In this document: positions 12,600 to 26,500 of the stretch, piece after piece
How positions within the stretch are numbered: position 1 is the first letter of the stretch
Layout: each line of letters starts with the position of its first letter
NCBI GenBank assembly: GCA_964036155.1
Contig: OZ038423.1
Span: 5,347,249 to 5,411,248, forward strand
Length of the DNA: 64,000 nucleotides
Origin: Diploscapter coronatus
Taxonomy: Eukaryota > Nematoda > Chromadorea > Rhabditida > Rhabditidae
Direction: 5' to 3'
Position numbers and translations under genes: made by a program
Notes under the pieces: generated by a model
What the model was told of the DNA's origin: nothing
What the model saw: the letters and a program-made list of their open reading frames with translations, nothing else
Database searches by the model: none

Positions 12600-15500
12600 A
12601 AACACAAGGATGCGTCGAGCTGTAGGGGCTCACGTCCGCAGCTCGCGTACCAAAATGTCCATTCTCAGATCCACAACTTCTTCTGGAGACAGAACTCTGG
12701 CTCCTTCTTTGAGGTAGAGATGACATTTTGAAAATAGGAAATTTTATCAAATTACACTCATGGTTTAAAAATCCTAAGAAAAGAATTGGTTTTGAGCATA
12801 CCGTTGTGCTATGTAGTTGTGAAGACAAACATATGGTTTCAATTCAATCAAAAACACTCATATCTTATTGCCTCAAGAGTTTCTCCTTAATATCACCGCT
12901 CCGAAATCATCCAATTGTTTAGAATTTCCGAAATTTTCTCTTCCTACTTTCAGATCTGAATACGTGAAGACGCTGTTGACGGAAAAGTACCGCAACTCAG
13001 TTCCAGCCCAGGAAGAACGAGTCAAGCAGTTGAAGGAGAAGAATGAAGCTACTGCCAAGCAGGTTCATCAGAGGTAGAATTTTACAATTGCTCATTTTCA
13101 GTCCTAGTAAAACTCATTTTCTCAACAGAAATCGTAGAAAGTTAACCAATTAACTACTGTAAATTACCAATTTCTGACATATCCTTTGTTTTGAGCACTT
13201 TTCAATGTTCCAAATGCAAAGGTGTGCTTTCACCAATCATCAATTAATGCTTAATTTTAGCACCCAATCTTGAATTTGTAATATAGTTTATTCTGAGTAA
13301 GTGAATACTGCATACATTTTGCAACTTCGCTTGCTCAGGCTCCGCCCACTTTTTCCTGCCCTGCGAATTGCGTCATTCCTCCCATTTTCAAACGAGTTTC
13401 ACAATTTTTTCGAGTTTTCTTGATATTTTCACGAGAAATCTTTATAATTATATCTTAATTATCTCTCTGATTGACCAATTAACCCTCTTTAATGTTTGCT
13501 GTTCATTTTTCTTGTTTTTTTAGCGATTTTTTCTCTCAAATCAGAACCCATTTTCATCGAGTCAATTGTCGATTCCTCCAAGATGCAGATGTTGTCGCCG
13601 TCATCAGGTCATTCGAATTGCAAGTTGATGGATAAACAATCGCTGATCAGACGTTTTTTTTATGAAAATGATCAAATTTGCACGGAAAAATACGAAATTT
13701 ACGATCAAAAAATGAACAGGAAACGCTAAAGAGCTAATTGGTCAATTATCTGGTTAATTAGGTGCAATATTCAATTAGTTGGAAACGATAAACTAACGAC
13801 TTTTCGTATTCAAACTTGAAAAATTAAAAACACATTGTTTCTGACTATAAAATGGCTCAAAACGATGAAGCATCGCTCTACAGAGTTAATTGGTCAGCTA
13901 GAGAGATAATTAGGATATAATTATAAAGATTTCTCGCGAAAATGTCAAGAAAACTCGAAAAAATTGTGAAACTCGTTTGAAAATGGGAGGAATGACGCAA
14001 TTCGCAGGGCAGGAAAAAGTGGGCGGAGCCTGAGCAAGCGAAGTTGCAAAATGTATGCAGTATTCATTTACTCAGAATAAACTATACTATCAATTTCTCA
14101 AAATTAAACATAATTTCATTAGTGATTACCAAGTTGTGCAAATTAATCACAAATAATTTGTATGATAAGTTCAAACTAGAAAATCACCTTCCTCGAAGAG
14201 GAATTCAAGCGCCAAATCTCGATTCCCGAATGCTCATCTAATCATTTCTCTTCTACTTCTGCTGTCCTCTGTTCATTGCAAAAGTGATTGCGTCAACGTC
14301 GAAGACCTTCTTTGACAAACCTGTTCATAATTCTTATTCACCCTCTCATAAGGTTAAGAACTCAACATCCCTGCATCTCGACATCCTCATATGCTCAACA
14401 TGGACATGTCAAATCTAATCGAGTTCGAATTAACCCTGGGGCACTTATGGCTAACGATGAGATTCAGCACATCGAATATTGTCAACTCATAGCTATTTTT
14501 ACGACGTTTCTGCAACATTTTAAACTTTTTTGCACGGCTTTTGAAGCTCTACTTCATCTAACTCATGCTTGATTTCGGGACATTTTATATGGAATTTTTA
14601 AATTGCGAGCAAAGCATGAACTCAACTCCACGAGTTCGTCTGGATGATGTAGTTTCTCGGTCGAATTTTGGCGGTGTCACTGATCCGCATTTTTGCAGTT
14701 CCTTTAATCTCCTTTTCTTATTATTATTCTTCTGCCAAAACGGAAACCAATATGACTTAAAAATGGAAAGGACAGAAGCAAGAAGTGGGGATGTGTGAAA
14801 GTGAGACATGCAGAAGCAGAACCAGACATTGGCGACTCGATTCGAAATTCGCTTCTTTCTTTTTCGAACCCAAATCCAACATATTGCGATTATTAGAGTG
14901 TAAAGGGCACGTCGTTTCTCTCGATATTGACTTTTTCTGCCAAAATTCGCTCATATTCGTTTTTATGTGCAGTCGAATTTTGAGTTTATCGATTATTCTC
15001 CTGCTAAAATGTGAAATGCAATAATTTTGAGATGCTAATTGTCAATTCATTGTCTTGATTCGATAGCGATGCTATCACCAGCTCTATTTACTGCTGATGA
15101 AGATATCGATGTGAAAAGGTTCGTCTAGCTTTGCGAAAAATAAATTGAAGTTAGATCTCGAAAATGACGATAAAATTTCTGAAGACAGTTTAGAATTCGA
15201 TGCAAATTTCTTTCAATAAATACATGAGAGAACTTTTAGCTGAGGTGTTATTTTGAAGACGATTGAGTTATAAAATTTCAATTTTTAGATTAGAAATATT
15301 AAACATTCCTATAGCGTTTGTAAATTTTCTTTAGACGTTTCGAGCATCTTGAAAATAATATCAACTATCTGGCATTTTAAAATTTTCTAAAAATGAAAAA
15401 AACAAACGGACAAAAATGAACTCGTGAATGGAGCTTTCTTATGTAGCTCACAATTGTTTATGATGCGCTTGGTGCTTGAAAATAAATAAATCGGTTAGAG

Positions 15501-18500
15501 GCTAGCATTTGAAATTATACCAAAATTGAGACATTGAAGGAAACCAGGCATTATTTCTACTACATTTATCATATTTCTACTATATTTATCGTATTTCAAA
15601 ATTTAGACGTCGTTCGATGCCAAAGGATGAGAGTCCTCGGTCGGGTCTGAAGCCTTCCGACACTCTTGGAGCTGTTGGAAGCATTGCTTCATCTCGCACC
15701 ACGATCGATGAGGAAAGACGCATTCAGGAACACAGGTGAACATTTAATAGTTTACAAATGATTTTTCTTCTTAAAAATTATTGGAAAAACGCCACTTTAC
15801 TCACTGCATCAAAAGTTAGGTGGGTCAACCCGTTCCAATTCGAATAAACAATGATGAAGAAATTATAAATGCGTGATATTCAATAGATGAAAAATACTTG
15901 AAAGAGGGCTCTTTCAATTCTTATTTATCGCTTAGATTTTTCATGAACTCTCTCAAGTTTGATATAAAATTTCTTTGTGGATGGTTCACGAGATTCGTCT
16001 GGAAATTCATATATGCAGCATATGAAGATTTTGGCTAACCCATTAGCTTTCATATTGATTCGAACTTCATCTTCTAATTTTTATTCTGCGAAATCAAATT
16101 TGAATGGCACAAATTATTTCCATTTTCAAATTTCACTTCCTAGTTTCAAAACGAATCTTGCACGATCATTACGCAAATTTTAATCTCCTTCTGTCATAAG
16201 TTCAATCGTCTCATTCGTCAAAGCGGCAGACGTCTTGATATTTATAGAAACTCTATCCCCATTTTAGTCGCATTTTCGTCAGAGTTTCGAATTTGACTGA
16301 ATCCTTTCCCAGAGAAAACCAAGCAAGAGAGAATGATTGCTGATCCTTTGTTGAAACTCTAAAAATCTGCGCCTTTTTTCTCTAAATTTGCTTTGACATT
16401 CGTTCTCTTCTCATTCCTTTCTATTCTTCACCCGTAATTGAATCCACTACGCAGAGGTGTCTTCCCCAAGTCCCGAAGCCAAACGACAACAAAACTTGTC
16501 ATTCCCCATCTAAATGTGCGTGACTTTTTATAACCCACATCAGTCAACATCCTTGTCCTGTCGTCATTTTATCTTCTTCAAAATGTTTTATCATTATCTT
16601 TGAACATATATCATTTGATGAGTCTTCCATTCATCGTAGGCAATTCATTCCCAAATGAATCAATTATCCAAGGTCTATTATTGGCGCATCCGACGTAGAT
16701 TCCATTTTTATCAGTGCACTTATTTACGCATTATTATTGCATCTCTGCATTATCTAGAAGAAATCTATGCACTTTCTTTATCAAAAATCTGGATGATCTT
16801 CACAAATTACAATAATAGTCATCAAATAGCAGATTTTTTTTTAGAAAATACTCCTCGTTTGGATTGGACGCTCCGGCTCATCTGCAGCACTGCAACCTTC
16901 GAAAGTCATCCAGTAGCACAGCAGAGGAACAGAGCAGCAGACGGCCAACTGGGGATAGCACTTCTCACACAAAGATCAAGACACAGTCCAGCAGTTCCAG
17001 CTCCTGGACCCATTCTATCAAGGTCGATTTTTTCTCGTAAAAAATAAACCTTCTAAAGTACTTGATTTAACTGTAATTTCTATGAATTCGAAAAGGACGA
17101 GAGTTTCTGACAACAAGATTTATTCTCTTCTTGACGACTTTATACTCTTCACCTATTCAAAAAGTCTCGAAGCTATGTTATTTCATATCTTGTTGTCAAG
17201 AAATCTTGTCATTTCAAAATTGTCCAATTGCTGAAAATAATTGATGATTTCAAAAATGAAGAACTGCTTACAGAGGTATACGGTATGATAAAATTAGGGT
17301 ATATCTAGCATCAATATTATCATATCAATGGTTTCAATTCTTATTCGACTAGTCATTACATATCCTAGCTATGTATATCAAGTCCAATTTCATTCTGCAA
17401 TTAAATTATTGCCCAAAACTTACTAATAAGCTATATCAAAATTTAAATGATCCTCATCTTTTAGTGGAGTTAAAGCAAAGTATTTTTCTTGTTTTCGAAC
17501 ATCAGTAGCCTTTATCAACGCTTTTTTCTATTTATTTTCGCGCATTGCCAATTCCATTACAACGAGGAAGAATTTTTCACTCACATAAGGCCTATTTTTT
17601 TGCAACAAGCGATATATTGAAAGAAAGGCTGGAGCTTAGCGGATAAAACAAAGCCAAAATTTCCCTGGAATTGAAGGTCAGAAGAATCATAAAAATCAGC
17701 AAAATACCAAAAAGTTGTCCTTTTACATAAAATTGGCGGGCCAATAAATTCGAATTTTCTAATTTATCGTGAGAAAGTCCAATCAAGAAGGCAAGCAATT
17801 GTCTATTACCCTTTCGTGTTTTGTGGGATTTTTACTTTATTGAGCCATAAAATGTCGGATGTCAGGCCGCATTTCAGCTTTGACATTTCGAAACTTTGGC
17901 CCGAATTTGAAGGCTTCATCCAGTTTTCTGATGGAAGACGAGAATTTAGGGTTCAAGCGATGAATATTTCAATAAAATAGCGCAACAATGAGGTTATTCT
18001 GACTGACATGAGTGAACCATCTTTTGCCAATTATTTTGATAACATTTTTAGAATCAATTCATCCCCATAGATTTTTGATTTTCTACATTACATCCTTTCT
18101 TCTGGCTCATCAGCGTAATTTTCGTTGGATCTTGATATATCGAATTAGGGGATGCGTTCCTCAAAACAACCATTTATGCCTTCCATAGTTTGTCGAATCG
18201 CGTTGTTTTCCAGAGACTTATGCTTATCTATCTGTCATCGTCTAAGTTATTCGATATTCTTTCGCGAAGTAATCTCACACAAATTTATGAATTTTTTCTA
18301 ATATTTTCTCTAATATATATTTTTCTTCATGCTTGCATTATGGATATCTATTTTGTTCTGAATGAGGAAGTTTTCACTCCTTCTTTAGCCCCTCCCATTC
18401 TTCCTCCGCATTATCATGTCAGATGGCTGCTCATCACTCGGCAGACCATTTGAGAGCTGAGAAAAGCCTCTCAGAAATTTATAAATTTATTTATTTGGCT

Positions 18501-20557
18501 TTGAATGCTCAAATAGTCAGTGGAATTCGGAAGCTTCTGCAAAATAGCCGAAAACGACCAGACTAAACTCTTTTGAAAATTGGGAATACGAAGAATGGTT
18601 TTCTTCGGAGAATCTCATGATATCAAGTGAGTGCATAAAATTTTCTCGTGCGACTCAAAATAAGCGTTTTGAAGAAAAAAATCACGGAGCGACAACTGCG
18701 TGGCAAAAAGGGAACGATCCCTGCAGAAAATGAGCGAGATGAGGTTGTTGACCAGGACAATTACAGCACGAAATCACGTCTAACTTCGCGAAGAAAACTC
18801 GAAGTAATTCGATAGGCGTTTGGCTGCTCGAACGAATGACTGAGGCAGAGACAGAGGTAGTCAGCATGCTTGAGTATGCCTGACTGAGTGACAATGATGC
18901 AAGCGCTCGAAATGAAGTGAGGCAAGGTGAACTGCTCACGCAAAACACGCAGGCAGGGTTATTTTCTGCCGAAAACTCGCCCAACTCACGTTGCTTGTAA
19001 GATTCGGAATTTTACAGAGATCTTTTCAAGATAATTTTCAATCTTTATTTACTAGCTAGAGAGCAATTATTATTTACTTTAGTAAATTTTCACGCGAAGT
19101 CGTTTTCGCTAAGTCTTTAAAAAACTAAAGGCTTATTTACGGATATCTCCGATGAGCAAATAGTCTATTTTAGCACAAAATCTTCTCTGAGCACTCGTTA
19201 CCTCAAAATCGGGCAAATTAGCCCAATTATTCATCAGTCTTTTCACGTGCCCTGCCCTTTTACCTCACCAAATCGCCCTTAGCGAATCAGCCTTCCCTCC
19301 TCTGCTTCCTTATTTCGTTACTGCGCAGCTCTGTTCCGAACCTCTCTTCGTCACGATGTCTAGCAGTTTATTTAGAATCGAGTCTTCTTTCCTTCTCGAT
19401 TAAGAAAATTCACCTCTGTTCCAACTTTGCACATCAAAACAATGAAGAGTAGCTATTTCGGAAGCTATGCTTGTAGGAGGAATCTTCCAAATCCTCTAAA
19501 TCAGCTCCCAATTTGTTCTTTTCCTTGTTTTATCCAAACCAAATTACTTTGAGATTTGTGATTTGCAAGCCTCATTTATTTGTGAGCTGTACGGATGAAT
19601 ATTTCTATTTGAAAATTTTCAAATCTTTCAGGAACGGCTACCTGGATTCCGCAGGCGAGTGCAACGTGCTACAGAAGAACCCGTGACGATGCAGAGAAGT
19701 GAAGCCTCAACGCAGCCTGAGTCATCTAATTCGAATGTCAAACCGACAGACAATGGTGAAAATCGCGAGAATGAAGGACAGCAGCAGCAGCAAAAGGTTG
19801 ATTTGCGATTTTTTAGAGTAAAATTTATGTCTTTGGGTTCTCAGTTTCTTTAAATAAAGATTCAATATTTTGGGATGGAAAACTTAAGCGGATATTATTT
19901 CTCAATATCTACATATGTGGAGCAGATAAATGATTTTCTTTGACTTACAGGAATTTTTATCCAAACTTTGACTTTAGTTTATTGGTTTATTTTTCATGCA
20001 ATACTTCGTCTTGATCTGGTATATTCAACATTAATGAATCGTTTTTGGCATTTTGACCCTTTAGAACTTCAGAATCACTTTATCCTTTTACCCATCCATT
20101 TCCTCTTCCTGTGGGAATCTGTGTTTCAAATGATTCGTTTCTTTTATCTCGTGACACTCAATACTCAAAGTCAGGCAAAGATCCGTGAAGTAATGACGCA
20201 ATCATGGACAACTTCGAAAATAAGTGTACATGGCAAAGGAACACGCTTGTTGCATCATAGCACAATTCTAAATGGGTGACATAGCGTGTAGGGAATTTTT
20301 TAAAAGTGCTTTATAAAGATTGCCTGTCAATGGTAACGTGGAACTATCAAAAAGTTGCGACAGTTTGATTCCCCCATTATTATATTGTTAAACTCAAAGT
20401 CACTATGTCTCTGAGTACTTTATAAATTATATCCCGATTATGAATTAAAAGAATATATGGTTAAAAAACGTATATTTACGGAAAATTTCAGGTAAAAAAA
20501 TCAATCTCGTTCTGCCAATCGACGAAGGAGAAAATTCGCAGTTCGTTTCGTCGTCAG
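12600..20557 (+). CDS. Unrecognised Ser/Arg/Gln-rich protein, 6 exons (254 codons), 3' end unresolved
   Basis: A trans-splice-like acceptor (TCTTTTCAG) precedes an ATG at 12610. Coding exons 12610-12713, 12954-13073, 15607-15735, 16845-17022, 19632-19796 and 20492-20557 join with consistent phases (2,2,2,0,0,0). The product is hydrophilic, with basic stretches (QRRRSMPKDE, RRRVQRA), a charged probable helix (EERVKQLKEKNEATAKQ), an S-rich tract, a Q5 run and a basic end (KEKIRSSFRRQ). There are no membrane segments and no domain I recognise. The last exon ends in phase 0 at a GTACGT donor with no stop, so more exons must follow. Joining to the kinase exon at 33008 would be in frame. The exons are small and dispersed over 8 kb of introns. 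Confidence 0.6.
13284..14094. mobile_element. Foldback/MITE-like element with about 205-bp terminal inverted repeats
   Basis: Left arm 13284 to about 13488 and right arm about 13887 to 14094 are reverse complements with only a few mismatches, ending in TAGTTTATTCTGAG and its complement. A TA flanks each end (13282-13283 and 14095-14096), as in Tc1/mariner-type target duplications. The roughly 400-bp core has only a 77-codon frame with no transposase motif, so the element is non-autonomous. It sits in the intron between 13073 and 15607 of the Ser/Arg-rich gene. Confidence 0.85.
15069..15118 (+). CDS. Alternative first exon C of the Ser/Arg-rich gene
   Basis: The ATG at 15069 opens 16 codons (MLSPALFTADEDIDVK), then a GT donor at 15119 in phase 2. 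It joins the exon at 15607 in frame, giving ..VKRRRSMPKD. This would skip the two upstream exons. Seen: ATG, donor, phase. Inferred: internal promoter. Confidence 0.5.
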
Positions 20558-23500
20558 GTACGTCACATTTGCTTTCATATTCTCGTTCTCCCATTCGTAT
20601 TCCTTCAGAACTTTTCACAAACTTGGTTTCTATGGAAGGCATTCTTCCAAAAATAATCGTCATGTGGGAATACGAAAGGGGCGTGGCCAAAACGTCATGA
20701 TTTCTGCAATCATCTGGCAGATTTTCCCAAAACAAAGGATCTCTGCCTTTGCTGTCTGTGCTCATCGCAGCCAATCTTCTAATCTATTCATGCTCGCTTC
20801 CTTACTTTCAACGACGTATGCATAGCTGAGAATGCTCAGGGAAAATTCTCAAATGAACGGACGGAATGCTCAAACTTTATTCCTTTATTTTTCTCTTTTG
20901 GAAGACGGTTAATAATAGCTTCAGTATACTGAAACTAAACTAAATTGCATTTTTGCTCATGTGACTATTGAAACCTCTTTGAGTTTAATTTCGATAATGG
21001 AGTGAATATCTTGTGATCAATGATATAATCTAAGACACGATTATGCAGCTAGCTTCCTCAATTCCCATCAAAATAGTATTATTTATTAGATACTATAGTC
21101 TAAAAATTTCACAATTCATCCACAGAATCTGCATGTTTTGATTCCTCGGCGATTATTCTTCCGTTTGAGAGAATTCCTTCCATTAGCAAAATTGAAAATT
21201 TCGATAAAACTGATCTAGTTTGATGTATCCCAAAAGCACGCAAGATATTTATCTTGTAAGCGGATTATTTGTCAATCAAATTCCATCTCGAAAATTGAGA
21301 TCGGGTAATTTTTAAACCTTGATATTCGGAACGAACATGAAAAGAATATTAATACACCAACTTTAGAAATTCCGTGAAGGAAGAGTTAAAAGGTGAAAAT
21401 AATTTGTTTAAAATCCATGAATTTATTATTGTGAGTGCTAACGGTTTATTTAAATCATGGAAATTTATTGGTTTTCTTATTTTTTCATGAACTTGTTATA
21501 CCATAACATCTAATTTTATTGATCAACTTCTTGCGATCCTCAAGAATGTATTAGATCAAACAGAAAGAAAGTAATTTGGCGAAAGAATTTCTTGTCAAAA
21601 TAATTTCTTTTATCAAGTGTGTGTTCGTCTAACTTGTATTTTCAATAGTTATCTTTGCGTAGGCGCAAGTTTGAGATTATATTATTCGTCGCAAAATTAC
21701 AGTACTCGAAGTTCATTCGCCATTATCCCAAACTCGAAATTATTTCACTCAAAACAAAAATGTGAACATCAAAAATTGCTTTCGTTCGGTTCATTTCATC
21801 CAAATTTTTCTAAATTGCTCGTTTTGCCTACTTTCCTCTTCCTATTTGCATTTTTTCAATCTCCATTTTCCTCCCATTCCGCAACACGTTCCTCTGCTCT
21901 GCCACTTTGCAAATTCTCACGCTCTCATATTTCCTTTATTCTTTTTTCTCTCTCAAAAATCCCTTTTATTTCGCTGCCATTTTGTTCAAATTCAGCATTG
22001 TGAAATTTGCCTGTTGATCATTTTCGTTTTTTTCTGTTTTAAAAACGAAAGCTCAATTCTCAATTTCATAGTCGGCACGCGCTTTTGATATACTAGAATT
22101 TTTACTATTACAGTATCCTTCAGTGTGTCTATACATTCGCGTAAAATATAGTTGGTACCAAAATTTAATCCGAATTTCTAACAGCTTATTTTTAACGTTC
22201 TATGACGATGTTCTCTTCACAAGAATCAAACCGATTACGCAAAGTACTTTTCTAAATTCTTTAATTTACATATTCTCCCCGAAAGGTCAAAATCTGCTCA
22301 TGACAGCCGTCTGCTTCATTGCGTTCAATTTGAATTGTTCTCAAAATGGCTCACTTCGCTTCGTTCCTTTGTCTTTTTCACTTTTTTAATCTTCAACCAC
22401 AGTATTTTTCGCTTCTTCTGAAGAATCTCTTCCAGATAATCATTAATTTACTTGTTATCCTAATTTATCCCAATTCGATTCTTCTGCACGAGTTGCTGTT
22501 CTGAAGAGTAATCACATTTCGTGTTCTTCACGTAGCGAAAAGCTAACTATTTTCGTCGATTAGTACAGAAATTAGAGGGGAATCTTGCAAAGAAAATTCA
22601 ATTATTGAAGCGCGGCTAACTGGGAAAAATAACGATGATCAGAGAAATATTTCATTAGGGGGATTTCCAATATGTTGCCAAAACTTTATGTTTTCGTATA
22701 GTTATATTAGCTTTGTCACGGGAATCATTTTCGTCTAATCATTACGGCTTCTGGGTTTAGATACGTGCCGTATTTTCTAATTTAGACAATATTGCCGTAG
22801 TTTTCTGCCAAAAATAGCGTAAAGTTGATCATTTTCACCTAAATAAAGCCATTTTACGTGAAAATTTGACCTTCATCAATCTCGCGAGGTAAAGGAGGTG
22901 GGTCATCTAATTGTATAAAATCCAAGTGAATTGCGATTTATTTGCCAATTCGCTACATTTTTCTCATTTTCGGGTCACCCGAAAGCGTTTCATTAGGTTT
23001 TTTCTGCAGGAAGGTGGCGAAAGCCAAAGTTTAAATACAGTAGCCAAAATCGTTTTTTTTCTTTATTAGTCTCTTGTAATACTGTTGATTAAATCCAATT
23101 ATTTTCAATTGACTTAAGATTATCAAAGGTCTTATTTTTACCCAGACAACAAATCGCGAGTATTCTTTTTATCTGTCCAATCCCAAAATTATTCGATCAT
23201 TTTGGCACAAAATAGAAATTTCGTCGGCAATTGCGTAAATGTTCTGCTTGAGTTTGTTTATTTGTCCTTTCCGTCAGTTTGATTCTTTTATTCTCCGAAT
23301 TTTCTTACCTCAAAACCCTTTTCATTTTTCATGTCAAATTTCTTTGTCTGGATTTTTCCAGTTCAGGTGCAAACTCGGTTAGGCAATTCTGCTATTGAAA
23401 AGCGCAAATTGCATCCGAAGAAAGGAACTTTCCTCCCCTGATTTGTTCCTCAACCAAATTGAAGCTATCTACACATTTATGCGTTTTTCGAAAATTTTAA

Positions 23501-26500
23501 AATCTGCCGAAACTTATCTTCCGATATTTGAATACTACAATTTAAAATTCTCAAGAAATTCGAGATAATTAGGGAATGAAGTACGTATAAATTATAGTAT
23601 TACCATTATGATCTCATCCCTATAAATCTCACTATCGAAAACCTAAGCCCAAACCTATAAATACCCCAAATTGCCAGTCAATAAATATTTTCGTGCTCAA
23701 CTCGTCTTCACTTCTAAACAGCTATAAAAGTCCTCTGCATTACTACGTGGCTCAGCACTCAACTTAGTAGATTATGATTTTTTTTTTTCAAATTGACATT
23801 TTTTTCTTTTTAGCATATCTATCCAATAACGAACAGCAATATCTATAAACAAGATATTTCCCATTTTTGGAAAACATTTCATGCTCAAATCTGCTTTTCA
23901 TGCGATCGCTCCGTTAGAGATTTATGATAATTTCCTTCCAAAGACCAACAAAATGTGGGCGCAAATTGTGTTGAAATTGCAAAGGCATTGATAAACGACT
24001 CCTTCGTTTCAGTTGCCATATTTTGAGAGTCCAAAATATCACATGACATTATGGATTCTTTCAATTTTTTTTTTGCAATCTGCAAGATTGCGAAATCTAT
24101 AAAATGAAATATCATTAACCTCCTATATATTATTTTATTTAATATCATATTTCCATTTTCTACCAAAATTACTTGTAAAAAATGATTGAGACTTGATTTG
24201 GATTTTTAACCACTTTATAATTTAAAAATTTCACCACTTCGCCACTTGGTCAAATTTAGGTAGTTAGGATAACTTTTGCCATGCTATTTCGTATAAAGTG
24301 ATCAAATTTTTGTGTTGCGAAGTGGCGAAAAATTCAAACTGTCATTATGAGATGGTGTTTAGCGATTTAAAATCGAATCACTTTGTGCAATTTCTGTCAA
24401 ATTTAGAGAATCAGTAAATGTTTGCAAATGATAAGAAAGCAGGAAAATTGAAACAATTCCCGTTAAATATTTTATGTCCGCAAAACCCGAACATTCCTCT
24501 TCAACTAGTGCTCTACAGTTGATTTTCAGGGTTAGAACACTTGAAACCTGCGCATTGCAAAAAGTTTACTTTCTGAGTCGTTTGATGTGGTTAAAATCAA
24601 TTTCATCGCAAAAAATGTTTTATCTTTCATAGATAAAATTTGTCCTATCTTTTTTGCTCAGCTTCTTTGAAATGTAAACGTGATTTGAAAATGCTCGGTG
24701 GTCACTCATCCTAAATCCTTTTCCATTTTTAAATTTAATCAAATTATTCCGTTCCCAAAGTTTAATAGTTTTGCAACTTCCAAATTACATATTTTATTTT
24801 TGGATTTGAAATGAAAAAAATACTAGAGATTATTCCATTTTCTGTTTGGGATACAGATTTTGAGCAAAGATTACAATTTTCCGGATAATTTACCCGATCA
24901 TATGCATCTGCAAAACTCAACAAGGAATTCAAGGTTTTTGAGAGTTTTGAACATGATGAAGGGGAAAATGGAGTGGAGTTGACGATGATGGGATAGTATT
25001 TTGTAAGAGGAGGAAATTTGCCGTGAATTGAGATTCCCCTGGGGAATTGTCGCCCAGCGCGCAAAACTCGCAGACTCTCATATCTGAAGCAAATAAGGCC
25101 GATAAAAATAGAAATTGTCACGAGCCATCATTTACGGACCGCTAGCTCGCACTCCACGGCAGGGAAAAAAGCTCGTTCCGTATTCCAGAAAGTTCTCACA
25201 ATAGATTTCTAATGCAGCGAAGTAAAGCTTTATAGGCTCACTCTCAATAATAATCACTTTTACCAAAATCATGAAGATATCATTTTATGACAATACGTAT
25301 TGTCTCAACTAATAATATATCATTTTTCTTTAGTTTTATTAAAATCCGTTAAAATGTACAATTTTGTGGTGGTTCCTCTTGTTTTGGCAAAATGCATTGA
25401 TATTTTCCGTGAATGAATTTAGCCAATGGTCCTCACTGCATCGGCGATTATTTCTTACATGCATTTTTCTGGTTATTTTTCGACGAACGATTGCATCCTT
25501 TCTACTCAAATTTCTCATACAAAGAATTGGTCCGTGTTCGTCGGGCAATTTGGCTGATTTGAGAGGATAGAAGGATTGGGTCTGGGAGGGAGGCAACATA
25601 TGGGTCCTCCGGCCAGGGCTGTATCATTTATCCACATTGCATTTCCATCTCTTTCGTTTTCACAAATCTAAGCAGGGCTAAGTCAGACCCTTCCTGTAGA
25701 GCCTTCTAATAAAAACTGTTCCGCTAAAAGTCTTGCTACTAATCTCCTCGAGAATCAGTTTTTCACTGAAAAATTTGTTATTATCGTAAAGCTCCCTATA
25801 TAATTCCCTTTAATAGCATGTTTTCTAAGGTTTATTTCCCCTAAGGACAAATCTGGGCAGACTTTTCTCCAGTCTCTGCCCTGCAGCATGTGCTGCCGTG
25901 TGGTTTTGCCTTCTCTGGTCTACGTGAAATGCCTCCATCTCTATGTGCATATGCAATGAGAAGTTCCGTGCAGGTTTCGAGAGATTCCAGCGGATAACAC
26001 ATATTCCAAATTTGTACGCGGGATTTCCTGGTTCCTCGTAAACATAATTGCTAAATTCTAGTCTTAATCACGTTTTTCGAAGAAGATTTTTCAAGCATAT
26101 TACAGTATTTCTCGTGAATTATTTTCGCGTTCCATTTTCTTGATTTCACTAATTTATCATCAAATCTCCTGTTTTCATGATCAAACTATGATTTCTTGTT
26201 TTACTAGCTAAACTCGTTGTAATTTCTGCCTTCTGCTTGGTCGTGAGGAACTCCAAGAATAGTGAGGTTTGAGTAGAACAAATGAAGAGAATCACGCTCG
26301 AGTTGCTCCGAAAAATTAGACGTTGGAGGCAAATCAACGAAAGATCAAGTGAAGCTGAGAAGAAATGAGAAAAGTAGAGGAAGCAGTGCAATTGTTGCGT
26401 CATAATTAAGCATCGTGTTCTTTCGTTTGGCTTGCTCCATTTTCCGCCATCTGGGTTGCTTTTCTGCTTCAAAGGAGACTCTTCTTCTCATTTCCTTTAT

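Noticed and set aside
14395..14470. GAGTTCGAATTAACCC resembling a tRNA T-arm
   Set aside because: No matching acceptor, D-arm or anticodon arm could be placed. I found no convincing tRNA anywhere in the window.
18596..18627. ATG mini-exon MVFFGESHDIK before a GTGAGT donor
   Set aside because: It ends in phase 2, but the next exon of the gene (19632) needs phase 0, so it cannot be an in-frame first exon there.
20445..20774. 109-codon minus-strand frame
   Set aside because: It overlaps a plus-strand exon with good splice sites at 20492-20557, shows no motif and is probably chance.
24221..24338. Apparent inverted pair around CACTTCGCCACTT
   Set aside because: The arms are out of register with many mismatches and would make only a weak hairpin.
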